The position numbers and the translations under genes are program-made. Source: Capsulimonas corticalis (GTDB lineage Bacteria; Armatimonadota; Armatimonadia; Armatimonadales; Capsulimonadaceae). From it: a stretch of 64,000 nucleotides of DNA. The stretch spans positions 6,882,001-6,946,000 of the forward strand of contig NZ_AP025739.1 in the NCBI RefSeq assembly GCF_003574315.2, written 5' to 3'. This document shows positions 18,214 through 26,332 of the stretch, one piece after another. The notes under the pieces were generated by a model that was given only the letters and a program-made list of their open reading frames with translations, ran no database searches and had not been told where the DNA came from. How positions within the stretch are numbered: position 1 is the first letter of the stretch; every line of letters begins with the position of its first letter.

Positions 18214-19499
18214 CCTTTGACCGTTCGGCTCAGCCTGCGTACAACGCAGGGCCAGGTTTACCACAGCGGCTTCTTCCCTGGATCATGCCTGTTTTTGTGC
18301 TGGTCGTCGCCTACTGCCTGCTTGGCCTGTCACTCACGGAGCAGCTGTCGCATGCCGAGATTATGAAGCGCTGCGTGCTGGTGGATCCCAACCGCGCCCG
18401 GATCTGGAGCGTCGGCAATGTCGAGATCGGCCTGGCCTACTTTGGCGTCTTCTTCGGGATGGTGTTTTATTTCCTGAGGATGTACTCACGCAGCCGCCAG
18501 CACCTCTGGGATCTGGCGCTGGCGCTCGTGTACCTGGTGGGATCGTTCGCGCTGGATTATTTCTGCGTTCAAACGTTCCACCCGTTTATGGCGCTGCTGG
18601 TGGGCGACGCCGCCGTGATGACGTTCACCGTGATGGTGTCGCGTCAGACATGGTTTCAGCGTCTGCTCGGCGTGTTCGTGCCGATCATCTTTCTGACCTG
18701 CGCCGTCGGGCACTTCCTCGAAGGGCTCTCCTACTGGCAGTTGACCTACAATGTCAACACGCCCTGGACGATGGTGACCGCCGACGTCGGCTTCGCGGTC
18801 CTGGTGAACGCCAGCCGGTTCCCCGCCTTTATTCGCGGCGAGGATGTTGTCGCGGAGCTGGCGATCGTCAAAACTCGCGCGGAGGAGCTTCAGATTGAGA
18901 TCGATGCTCGGAAGGAGGCCGAGGAAGCGCGCGCCAAATCCGAGAAGCTGCGCTTAGCCGCCGAAGCCCGGATGCGCACGTTCCTCTCCGATGTCCTCGC
19001 GAGCGTCACCGAAGGCAAGCTGCGCCTGATCGACGACGCCTCGGGACTGCCGCCCAAGCTTCCCGCCGCCTGCGATCCGATCCTGCTGACTATCTCCAGT
19101 GACATGCGCGTCCTGCGCGACGCCGCCAAGCAAGCGGCGCTGGCGCGGGGCTTCAGCGACCTGCGCTGGCAAAATCTCGTGACCGGCGTCTCCGAAGCCG
19201 CCATGAACGCCATCGTCCACGCCGGCGGCGGCGAATCGCATGTCTGCGCCGACCCCGATAAGACCGTCCAGATCTGGATCACGGACACCGGCAAAGGAAT
19301 CGCCGTGGACAACCTGCCCCGCGCCACCCTAGAGCGCGGCTGGACCACCGCCGGCAGCCTCGGCCACGGCTTCTGGCTGATGCTGCAAACCATCGACCGC
19401 GTCTATCTTCTCACCGGCCCCAGCGGAACCACCCTCGTGCTGGAGCAGGACAGCGTCGCCCCCCTGCCCGCGTGGGCGACGGACGATTTGCGAGTCTGA
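18210..19499 (+). CDS. Membrane protein with C-terminal HATPase (anti-sigma/serine-kinase-like)
   Basis: 429 residues, start at the ATGA overlap with the phosphatase. About six hydrophobic helices (30-215), then a charged coiled coil (AEELQIEIDARKEAEEARAKSEK) and a GHKL ATPase domain at about 290-420: GVSEAAMNAIVHAG is the N-box, WITDTGKGIAVDN the G1-box and GSLGHGFWLML the G2-box. No phospho-accepting His domain is seen, so it looks like an RsbW/RsbT-type partner-switching kinase fused to a membrane sensor. Confidence 0.82.
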   Translation: MTFDRSAQPAYNAGPGLPQRLLPWIMPVFVLVVAYCLLGLSLTEQLSHAEIMKRCVLVDPNRARIWSVGNVEIGLAYFGVFFGMVFYFLRMYSRSRQHLWDLALALVYLVGSFALDYFCVQTFHPFMALLVGDAAVMTFTVMVSRQTWFQRLLGVFVPIIFLTCAVGHFLEGLSYWQLTYNVNTPWTMVTADVGFAVLVNASRFPAFIRGEDVVAELAIVKTRAEELQIEIDARKEAEEARAKSEKLRLAAEARMRTFLSDVLASVTEGKLRLIDDASGLPPKLPAACDPILLTISSDMRVLRDAAKQAALARGFSDLRWQNLVTGVSEAAMNAIVHAGGGESHVCADPDKTVQIWITDTGKGIAVDNLPRATLERGWTTAGSLGHGFWLMLQTIDRVYLLTGPSGTTLVLEQDSVAPLPAWATDDLRV

Positions 19500-19502
19500 G
19501 CC

Positions 19503-20324
19503 ATGAGTGACGTCTCAAATCCCTCTTATCGCTTCGAGGATGCGCAAGTTTCCTCCATACCAAAGTCGCCAGGCTCTCTCAACGAGGACGCAGCGTCAGT
19601 GACGCCCATGTGCCTGGTGGCGGCGGATGGCGTCACGACCAAAACTGCCCAACCTTCCTGCGGCCATATCACGGGAGCGCAGATCGCACGCAGAGTTGTG
19701 GACGCGGCGATTTCATCCTCGAACAACGGCGCGGCGCTCGTGTCGGAGTTGAACGCAGATGTGGCGTCCCATTTCTATCCTCTGGGGATGAACGCCGCCG
19801 CGAGTCCACAGCCGGCATGCGTCTTCGCCTGCCTGCGCGTTCACGGCGACGAACTTCTCATCACCCAGGTCGGTGATGTCGGCGTCCGGATCAACGGGCG
19901 CGACCTGTATTTGAAGCCGGCGCTGATCGACACCCTGACTTCCTCGGCGCGAGCGCAATACATTCACCTGACAGGCGACGCGCAGGGCGGCCGCGAGTTC
20001 ATCCTGCCATTGCTGCAAGCGCAGTCACAGTATCGAAACAACGCCGTCCACCCTCTGGGATACGGAGTGATCGACGGCGGAGCGACGCCGGAAAAATTCG
20101 TCACGACAACGGCCATCGCCTTATCGGATGTTCGATGGGTCGAGATATTTACGGATGGTTATCCCGAGGCTCCGGCGGGGGCGTCGATTGAAGAATGGGA
20201 GCAGCGATATCTGGAAGTGACACGGCGGGACCCGGATCGATGCAAGGAATATCCCGCCACCAAGACGATCGATGATAGGACAGTGGTTATCGCCCGGGTA
20301 AATCGGATCCATTCGGATATTTAG
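19503..20324 (+). CDS. PP2C-like phosphatase domain protein
   Basis: 273 residues. The PP2C pattern is present but short: NEDA near residue 28, VAADGVTT at about 40, a VGDVG core strand, WVEIFTDGYPE near 215 and TIDDRTVVIARV at the end. These supply the metal-binding Asp residues. It follows the HATPase gene by three bases and completes a three-gene signalling unit (SpoIIE phosphatase, HATPase, PP2C-like). Target unknown. Confidence 0.75.
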   Translation: MSDVSNPSYRFEDAQVSSIPKSPGSLNEDAASVTPMCLVAADGVTTKTAQPSCGHITGAQIARRVVDAAISSSNNGAALVSELNADVASHFYPLGMNAAASPQPACVFACLRVHGDELLITQVGDVGVRINGRDLYLKPALIDTLTSSARAQYIHLTGDAQGGREFILPLLQAQSQYRNNAVHPLGYGVIDGGATPEKFVTTTAIALSDVRWVEIFTDGYPEAPAGASIEEWEQRYLEVTRRDPDRCKEYPATKTIDDRTVVIARVNRIHSDI

Positions 20325-20375
20325 CGACCGGACTGCACGCCCACACAACGAACCGCGCTCCGCGCTAAACGCTAC

Positions 20376-22430
20376 CTAAGCAGCCACAGCATCGTCCATT
20401 GCCGATGCAGACGCCGCCATCCGCCGCAGGAGGGCGTCGACGCAGGCGGGGTCCCACTGGGTTCCTTTTCCATTCCTGAGAATTTCGAGGGCTCTGTCGC
20501 GCTCCATGCCTTTGCGGTAGGGGCGGTCGGTGGTCATGGCGGAGAGGGCGTCGGCGACGGCCATGAGGCGGGCGATGAGCGGGGTTTCGGCGCCGCGCAG
20601 GCCGAAGGGGTAGCCGTCGCCGTCCCAGCGTTCGTGGTGATGGCGCACGGCGTCGAGGGTGTCTTCGAGGCCCGCGATCGCGCCGACCATGATGGCGCCC
20701 ATCATGGGATGCTGCTTGACCGTCTCATACTCTTCCGGCGTCAGCTTGCCCGGCTTGCGCAGGACGGCGTCCGGGATGCCGATCTTGCCGACATCGTGCA
20801 GCAGCGCGGAGACCGCGACGGTGTGGCGCGTCTTTTCCTCCAATCCCAGTTCTTCGGCGATCATCAGGCTGTACCACATCACATCTTCGGAGTGCTTGCG
20901 CGTATAGCGGTCTTTATTGTCCACGGCGGTGACGAGCGCGTCCAGCATGGAGAAGCCGTCGACTCGTCCCGTCATGGAGGCGCGGACCTGGTCGGCTTCG
21001 GCTTCGATGGCGCCGCCGGTCTTGACCCGGCGCAGGCGCTCGTCGGCCTGACGCACGACGCCGCGCCGGTCGGCCGCATTATGGGGCAGCAGCGAGGCGC
21101 CGAGCGAGACGGTGATCGGGACGGCGGCCTGGCGGTTCGGCAGAAGGTGCGTGATATTCTCCAGCCCCGCGCGAAGGCGCGCTTCGATCTCTCCGGCGGT
21201 GTTCGTCCCGACGCGCGGCAGCAGCAGAGCGAACTCGTCGCCGCCAAAGCGCGCCACGCAGTCGTATTGGCGGCAAAGAGCCTGGAGGCGAGTGGCGACA
21301 TGGCGCAGCACGTCGTCGCCGGTCGCGTGGCCGTAAGTGTCGTTGAAGAACTTGAAGTTGTCGATGTCCATCATCACGACGGCGAGGGTGGAGCCGTCGC
21401 GCTGGGCGCGGTTCGCCTCTTCGTCCAAACGCTTGTAAAATGTCCGGTGGTTCAGCAGATTGGTGAGCGGATCGCGGTCCGCGCGCTCCTCGGCGTCTTT
21501 GAGGGCGAGGTCTCGGTCCCGCTCCAGCGCCTTGCGCGCGCTGATATCCGTATTCGTGGCGAGCGTGCCCACGATCTGCTGCTTCTCATCGCGGTACGGA
21601 ACGACGTCGACCTCTACCCAGCGGCGCTCCCCATCTTTGCGCACGATCTCGATTTCATACCGTCCTGACGCGCCGCTCGATCGCTCGCGGTTATTGCCGC
21701 GCATCGTTTCCCGGTCTTCTGGAGACAAAAAGAGATCCAGCGCCCGCCGCCCCATAATCTCCGAGATTTCGTATCCCGTAATCTCGGCCATTCGCGGATT
21801 CGCGTATTGGATCACGTCGTCGAGATCGGTGAGCAGCAGGCCCGCGCCCAGACTTTCCGCGAACGAGCGAAAGCGCTGACGTTCCTGGCGCAGCGAGTCT
21901 TCGGCGCCCTGCCGCTCGCTGACCAGCTGTTCCTGCTCGGCGACGCGCCGGCGCAGCTCCAGCAGGTCCGTGATCTGATGGGACAGCATGCGCAGCGCCG
22001 ACGCCTGGTCCTCGGAGAGCTGTTTTGGCGCAAAGCCAATGACGCACAGCGCGCCGAGCGCGTAACCGGTGGACGTGATCAGGGGCGCAGCCGCGTAAAA
22101 CCGTACGCTGGGGTCTTTCGTGACGAACGGGTTATCGGCAAAGCGCGCATCCAGCGTGGTGTCGGGGATGATCATCAGATCCGTCCCGAGGATCGCGTGC
22201 GAGCAAAGGGTAGCCTCGCGCGACTGCTCGCTGGCGACGCCGCCAAAGACGGATTTCGGCCAGAGGCGCTGGGTATCGACAAAGGAGATGACTGCGATAT
22301 CCGCGCCGCAAATGAAAGCGGCGAGGCGCGTAATATCGTCATAACGAGGGTCTGAGGGAGTATCCAGGATTCCGTAGGAGTAAAGCGCGGCGATTCTTGC
22401 TCCTTCGTTGTTGGGTAGTGCGGCCTTCAT
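20376..22430 (-). CDS. GAF-PAS-GGDEF-HD-GYP cyclic-di-GMP turnover protein
   Basis: 684 residues. Order: GAF (about 25-165), PAS (about 190-305), GGDEF (about 315-470) and HD-GYP (about 495-660). The cyclase motif FGGDEFALLLP is intact. The phosphodiesterase motifs are also intact (SALLHDVGKIGIPDAVLRKP and HHERWDGDGYPFGL). So it could both make and break c-di-GMP, with one activity chosen by the sensors. It is a single cytoplasmic gene, convergent with the PP2C-like gene and divergent from the kdp histidine kinase. Confidence 0.92.
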   Translation of the reverse strand: MKAALPNNEGARIAALYSYGILDTPSDPRYDDITRLAAFICGADIAVISFVDTQRLWPKSVFGGVASEQSREATLCSHAILGTDLMIIPDTTLDARFADNPFVTKDPSVRFYAAAPLITSTGYALGALCVIGFAPKQLSEDQASALRMLSHQITDLLELRRRVAEQEQLVSERQGAEDSLRQERQRFRSFAESLGAGLLLTDLDDVIQYANPRMAEITGYEISEIMGRRALDLFLSPEDRETMRGNNRERSSGASGRYEIEIVRKDGERRWVEVDVVPYRDEKQQIVGTLATNTDISARKALERDRDLALKDAEERADRDPLTNLLNHRTFYKRLDEEANRAQRDGSTLAVVMMDIDNFKFFNDTYGHATGDDVLRHVATRLQALCRQYDCVARFGGDEFALLLPRVGTNTAGEIEARLRAGLENITHLLPNRQAAVPITVSLGASLLPHNAADRRGVVRQADERLRRVKTGGAIEAEADQVRASMTGRVDGFSMLDALVTAVDNKDRYTRKHSEDVMWYSLMIAEELGLEEKTRHTVAVSALLHDVGKIGIPDAVLRKPGKLTPEEYETVKQHPMMGAIMVGAIAGLEDTLDAVRHHHERWDGDGYPFGLRGAETPLIARLMAVADALSAMTTDRPYRKGMERDRALEILRNGKGTQWDPACVDALLRRMAASASAMDDAVAA

Positions 22431-22701
22431 TGTCGATCTGGCTCCTTGTGGAATTCATTCTGGCGCCGGCCGCAGGAGCCCGGGAGGTGATGATCCCTCT
22501 TTCCCTGTACCACAATTATTGTCGAATCCTCATGAAAAACTTCACGCGTGCGCCAAAACAAACAACCGGTTGCCGCAGTCATGCGCACTCTGGAAGGCGG
22601 AATCGGCAGGAGATCGGGCGCTTCGCCGTGAACAGTGCGAGGTGTCATTACTTTCGACGGATCATCGCCGCGCCGCAAACGGATCGGAGCGCGGACACGG
22701 C

Positions 22702-24291
22702 TTGCGCGCGGCGGCGTCCGTGACGCGGTCTTATTTATGGCCGGTCCTGAGCGTCGCGGCGGCGACGGGTTGTTTTTCCCTGCTTCGCCCCTATGTGGAC
22801 AAAGGCCAGGCGTCCCTTCTCTATCTGCCGATCGTTCTGGCCTGCGCCGTTCGATTTGGCTTTGGGCCGGCGATTTTGGGCGCGCTGCTCAGTTTCCTCT
22901 GCTGGGATCTCTTCTTTCTGCCGCCCTTTTACACGCTTGCCGTGGACGATCCCAAGGACTGGCTCTCGCTTGCGATCTTCCTCCTCGCCGCCGTGGTGAC
23001 GGCGCGCCTGGCGGCGCAGGCGCGCGCGCAGACGCAGGAAGCGCGCACGCGGGAAAGTGAGATCGAAACACTCTTTGAAGCGAGCGAGACGGTGAGCCGC
23101 GTGATCCGCGCCGACCGGGTTCTGGCCGCTCTCGCGGACCAGCTTCAAACGCTCTGCGGCGCGACCCGCTGCCTGGTCTTCCGCCGCCTGGGACCAGGCG
23201 TGGCGCTCCAGCTGGCTCCAGACGGCGCCAACGAGGTTCCTATCGACGCGCAGACGCTCGGGCGGATCGCCAGTCTGGCTGAAGCCGCCTGCGCCAACGA
23301 CCGGGTGATCGGCCTCGGCGCGAGCCAGCATCTCTGGGCAAAAGCGGTCACGGACACGGACGCCTCGCTCGGCGGCGACGGCGCCCGAATCGGCGTCTAC
23401 ATTCCGCTCCACGCCGCCGACGCGCTGGTGGGAGTCCTGCACGTCGGGCCGCGCGGCGACAGCCGCCCTTACTCCGCGCTGGAGGAGCGGCTGATCCTGA
23501 CGCTGGCGAACCACGCCGCCGTCGTGATCGCCCGTGACCGGCTCACTCAGCAGGCGGCGGAGGCCACGGCGCTGCGCGAGGCCGACACGCTCAAGGACGC
23601 CTTGGTGTCCCTGGTGTCGCACGAGCTGCGAACGCCGCTCGCCGCCATCAAAGCCTCGGTCAGCGGGCTGCTGCAGCCGGGCGCCGTGTGGGACCCGGAC
23701 GCTCGCCAGGAAGCCCTCGTCGCCATCGACGGCGAGGCCGACCGGTTGAGCGGCGTCGTCAACAATCTGCTGGATCTGTCGCGGCTGGAGGCGGGCGCCT
23801 GGCTGCCCCGCAAAGACTGGTGCGACCTCGCCGAAGTCGCCGGCACCGCGCTGGACCGCCTGCCGCCGGCCGAAGCCTCCCGCGTTGCCTTGGAGACACA
23901 GGACAATCTCCCTCTCGTCCAGGCCGACTACACGCAGATTGCCCTGGTGCTGACCAATTTGATGGAAAACGCGATCAAGTATACTCCGAGCGGCAGTCCG
24001 ATCCAGGTGACAATGCGCGCCGAGAACGACCGTACGAATTCGGGACAAGACGGCGTCCTTGTGACCGTCCGAGACTTCGGCCATGGGTTTGCGCTGGGCG
24101 ATGAAGAACGCCTCTTTGACCGTTTCTATCGCGGAGCCAAACACCAGGGCGGCGCCGTCCACGGCACGGGGCTCGGCCTCGCGCTCTGCCAGGCGGTCAT
24201 CCGCGCCCATGGCGGACGCATCTGGGCCGCGAACGCGCCCCCGGGCGAGCCAGACGGCGCGATCTTCTCATTTTTCTTGCCGAAGGGATAA
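22702..24291 (+). CDS. KdpD-type sensor histidine kinase (transmitter half)
   Basis: About 529 residues from the TTG at 22702 (GTG at 22720 or 22642 also possible; the frame extends to 22408 but that part looks non-coding). It has the KdpD-like DUF4118 four-helix region (LLYLPIVLACAVRFGFGPAI), a GAF domain, a HisKA H-box LVSHELRTPLAAIKAS, and HATPase boxes NLMENAIKYTP and GTGLGLALCQAV. It matches KdpD minus its N-terminal Kdp/Usp region, which is encoded separately at 31141. The response regulator follows eight bases later. Confidence 0.85.
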   Translation: MRAAASVTRSYLWPVLSVAAATGCFSLLRPYVDKGQASLLYLPIVLACAVRFGFGPAILGALLSFLCWDLFFLPPFYTLAVDDPKDWLSLAIFLLAAVVTARLAAQARAQTQEARTRESEIETLFEASETVSRVIRADRVLAALADQLQTLCGATRCLVFRRLGPGVALQLAPDGANEVPIDAQTLGRIASLAEAACANDRVIGLGASQHLWAKAVTDTDASLGGDGARIGVYIPLHAADALVGVLHVGPRGDSRPYSALEERLILTLANHAAVVIARDRLTQQAAEATALREADTLKDALVSLVSHELRTPLAAIKASVSGLLQPGAVWDPDARQEALVAIDGEADRLSGVVNNLLDLSRLEAGAWLPRKDWCDLAEVAGTALDRLPPAEASRVALETQDNLPLVQADYTQIALVLTNLMENAIKYTPSGSPIQVTMRAENDRTNSGQDGVLVTVRDFGHGFALGDEERLFDRFYRGAKHQGGAVHGTGLGLALCQAVIRAHGGRIWAANAPPGEPDGAIFSFFLPKG

Positions 24292-24298
24292 ATATTCG

Positions 24299-25009
24299 TT
24301 GTCCAGAAACACCGACAAGGCGACCATTCTCGTCGTCGACGATGAACCGGAGATCCTGCGCGCCGTCCGCGCGGGGCTGCTCGCGCAGGGCTACGACGTC
24401 CAATCCGCCATGAACGGCGAGGATGCCCTGCGCTCCGCCTCCGCCGCCGCGCCCGATCTGGTCATTCTCGACGTCATGCTCCCCGGCGACATCGACGGCC
24501 TCGAAGTCTGCCGCCGCATCCGCGAGTGGAGCGATGTCCCGATCCTCATGCTCTCCGCCCTCGGCCAGGAGCGCCAGAAAGTCGCCGCCTTAGACATGGG
24601 CGCCGACGACTACCTCACCAAACCCTTCGGCATGGACGAACTCACCGCCCGCGTCCGCGCCGCCCTCCGCCGCCGGCGCGCCGCCGCCCCCACCCCCGAA
24701 CCCGCCAACTTCGCCTGGGGCGACGTCACCCTCGACTACGCCCGCCGTCTCGTCACCAAGTCTGGAACCGAAGTCAAACTCACCCCCCTCGAATACGACA
24801 TCCTTCGATTCCTCACCCAGAACGCCGACCGCGTCGTCACCCACCGCCAATTGCTCTCCAACGTCTGGGGCGCCGAGTACGCCGAAGACACCCAGCTCCT
24901 CCGCGTCCACGTCGGCCATCTGCGCCGCAAGGTCGAGGACACGCCCGGCCGGCCGCGTATGATCGTGACCGATCCGGGGGTAGGATATCATATCAGAACA
25001 GCCGATTGA
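24299..25009 (+). CDS. kdpE: Response regulator, OmpR/KdpE family
   Basis: 236 residues from the TTG at 24299, behind GAAGGGA. The receiver starts ATILVVDDEPEILRAVRAGL; the phospho-Asp is in VILDVMLPG, and DDYLTKPF supplies the conserved Lys. The C-terminal winged helix (LTPLEYDILRFLTQNADRVVT, GVGYHIRTAD) is OmpR type. It should receive phosphate from the kinase just upstream and activate the kdp genes; three CTTTACAC repeats ahead of those genes are candidate binding sites. Earlier in-frame starts lie inside the kinase gene. Confidence 0.9.
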   Translation: MSRNTDKATILVVDDEPEILRAVRAGLLAQGYDVQSAMNGEDALRSASAAAPDLVILDVMLPGDIDGLEVCRRIREWSDVPILMLSALGQERQKVAALDMGADDYLTKPFGMDELTARVRAALRRRRAAAPTPEPANFAWGDVTLDYARRLVTKSGTEVKLTPLEYDILRFLTQNADRVVTHRQLLSNVWGAEYAEDTQLLRVHVGHLRRKVEDTPGRPRMIVTDPGVGYHIRTAD

Positions 25010-25035
25010 GTTTCGACGGAGGCAAAAGGGTACGT

Positions 25036-25473
25036 ATGAGCAGTTTCGATGAGAATGAGGACCCGTTTAATTTGGGCCGGTTTACCGTCGCGCAGGAGTC
25101 AGTCTACGATGACGCGCTTTCCGAGCTGAAACAGGGCCGCAAGCGAACGCACTGGATGTGGTACATCTTCCCGCAGATTGCGGGACTGGGATACAGCGCC
25201 ACGTCCAAGCAATACGCGATCCATGGCCTGGAGGAAGCGCGGGCCTACCTCGACCACCCCGAGCTGGGCGAAAATCTGCGCGAGTGCGCGGAAGCGGTGC
25301 TGGCCGTCGAAGACCGGTCGGCGTCGCAGATCTTCGGCTCACCCGATGACGTCAAGCTCCAGTCGTCGATGACCTTGTTCGCGCAGGCCGATGGCCCCGA
25401 TTCGGTGTTTACCCGCGTGCTGGAGAAGTACTTCGGCGGACAGACGGACAGCGAGACGCTCCGGCGGCTGTAG
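25036..25473 (+). CDS. DUF1810 family protein
   Basis: 145 residues. It shows the whole DUF1810 pattern: NLGRFTVAQESVYDDALSEL, GRKRTHWMWYIFPQIAGLGY, EEARAYLDHPELGENLREC and FGSPDDVKLQSSMTLFA. The function of this family is unknown. It sits 26 bases after kdpE and before the kdp promoter region, so it may be co-transcribed with the two-component system. A GC-rich hairpin (CATCCCC at about 25498, GGGGATG at 25525) follows. Confidence 0.9.
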   Translation: MSSFDENEDPFNLGRFTVAQESVYDDALSELKQGRKRTHWMWYIFPQIAGLGYSATSKQYAIHGLEEARAYLDHPELGENLRECAEAVLAVEDRSASQIFGSPDDVKLQSSMTLFAQADGPDSVFTRVLEKYFGGQTDSETLRRL

Positions 25474-25548
25474 AAGCCGCATCCCCGCCTGCGCCCCATC
25501 CCCCATCGAGCCAAAGCGAGTTGAGGGGATGAGGCTCCACTCCCCAAT

Positions 25549-25588
25549 CTTTACACTTTCTTTACACTCCCCTCCCCGGCCTTTACAC
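25549..25588 (+). promoter_or_regulatory. Three phased CTTTACAC direct repeats, candidate KdpE site
   Basis: CTTTACAC occurs at 25549-25556, 25560-25567 and 25581-25588: offsets of 11 and 21 bases, about one and two helical turns. OmpR-family regulators bind direct repeats with about 11-base phasing. A TATACG/TATACGCAAAAT stretch follows at about 25594, a plausible -10, placing the last repeat where the -35 would be. The first downstream gene starts at 25650. Confidence 0.6.
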
Positions 25589-25649
25589 CCGCGTTATACG
25601 CAAAATGGCACACTCTCCTTGTCACTGAGCAGTGGCGAAGGAGTCGTCG

Positions 25650-25739
25650 ATGAAGATATTTCAGGATCCGTTCCTACAGCGTCTGATGTTCGCGGCGACG
25701 CTTTACATCGTGACGATGGCGGCGTGGGCTCATGAGTAA
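25650..25739 (+). CDS. 29-residue single-span membrane peptide in the kdp locus
   Basis: MKIFQDPFLQRLMFAATLYI then VTMAAWAHE and stop. It starts with a short amphipathic segment and has one hydrophobic helix. A GAAGGAG ribosome site lies 8-9 bases upstream, and its stop overlaps the next start (ATGAGTAA, 25732-25739). Those two facts make translation likely despite the size. It could be a KdpF-like helper of the Kdp complex or of the MpsC-like protein behind it. Not recognised as a named family. Confidence 0.6.
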   Translation: MKIFQDPFLQRLMFAATLYIVTMAAWAHE

Positions 25740-26109
25740 CGCCATGACACGCCGCAAGCAATGGCTGGAGCTGGAAAGCGCGTTTCGATTGACGGAGTTC
25801 GTGAAACGGGAGTTCGGGCTGACGCCGGGCGAAGCGCACGCAGAGCTTTGCGGCGACGATCTCAAGGTCCATCTGACGCGGGCGCTGACGCCGATCGGCT
25901 TGATCATTTCTCAGGACGCGCAGGGCGCCGAGGCGCTGCGATGCGTTTATTCCGTTCTCTACAAGGCCAATCGTTCGGCGATGGAATCGATTGTAGGACG
26001 CATCGCTGGCGCTCCGGCGCGATGCCGCCAGATGGATATTGATTTGGAGAGCGCCAACGTCACGCTTTGTTTTCAGGTGGACGCCGTTTCCAGCGTTCAC
26101 CGCGAGTAG
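25732..26109 (+). CDS. DUF2294/MpsC-like protein
   Basis: 125 residues. The pattern fits DUF2294, now called the MpsC family of Na-translocating-system proteins: an N-terminal helix, GLTPGEAHAELCGDDLKVHL, TRALTPIGLIISQDAQGAEA, and a C-terminal DIDLESANVTLCFQVD strand. It starts inside the stop of the 29-residue peptide. MpsC belongs to a cation/bicarbonate transport system in staphylococci; its place in a kdp operon suggests a helper or sensor role in cation transport, which is inference. Family match is by eye. Confidence 0.6.
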   Translation: MSNAMTRRKQWLELESAFRLTEFVKREFGLTPGEAHAELCGDDLKVHLTRALTPIGLIISQDAQGAEALRCVYSVLYKANRSAMESIVGRIAGAPARCRQMDIDLESANVTLCFQVDAVSSVHRE

Positions 26110-26124
26110 ATCAAGGAGAGAGAC

Positions 26125-26208
26125 ATGCAGGACATTTCGTTTTTGGGGATCTCCATCCTCTTTTTCATTTTGGCGCTGGGAATGGCGCGCGGCTGCGCCA
26201 AGCTGTGA
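26125..26208 (+). CDS. 27-residue single-span membrane peptide in the kdp locus
   Basis: MQDISFLGISILFFILALGM then ARGCAKL and stop. One strong hydrophobic helix with a basic C-terminal end. An AAGGAGAG ribosome site lies five bases before the ATG. It sits between the MpsC-like gene and kdpF, each gap being about 15-25 bases. Probably another small subunit or stabiliser of the transport complex; not a recognised family. Confidence 0.6.
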   Translation: MQDISFLGISILFFILALGMARGCAKL

Positions 26209-26232
26209 CGCGGCCGCCCAAGGAGAAGACCG

Positions 26233-26322
26233 ATGTTATTTGCAAATTGTTTGGCGGGGGTGGCGGCGGCGGGGTTGTTTGTCTATCTGATGTACGCTCT
26301 GCTGCGGCCCGAAAGGTTCTAG
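26233..26322 (+). CDS. kdpF: KdpF-like small subunit of potassium-transporting ATPase
   Basis: 29 residues: hydrophobic helix followed by LMYALLRPERF. The ending (YAL..P/E..F) matches the KdpF signature, and the position directly before kdpA is the usual one. KdpF stabilises the KdpABC complex in the inner membrane. AGGAG precedes the ATG by eight bases. kdpA starts ten bases after its stop. Confidence 0.85.
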   Translation: MLFANCLAGVAAAGLFVYLMYALLRPERF

Positions 26323-26332
26323 GGAATCGACC

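Noticed and set aside
22408-22701. Extended N-terminus of the histidine kinase
   Set aside because: The first ~95 codons overlap the divergent GGDEF gene start and its promoter and show no protein pattern; TTG 22702 or GTG 22720 fits the family better.
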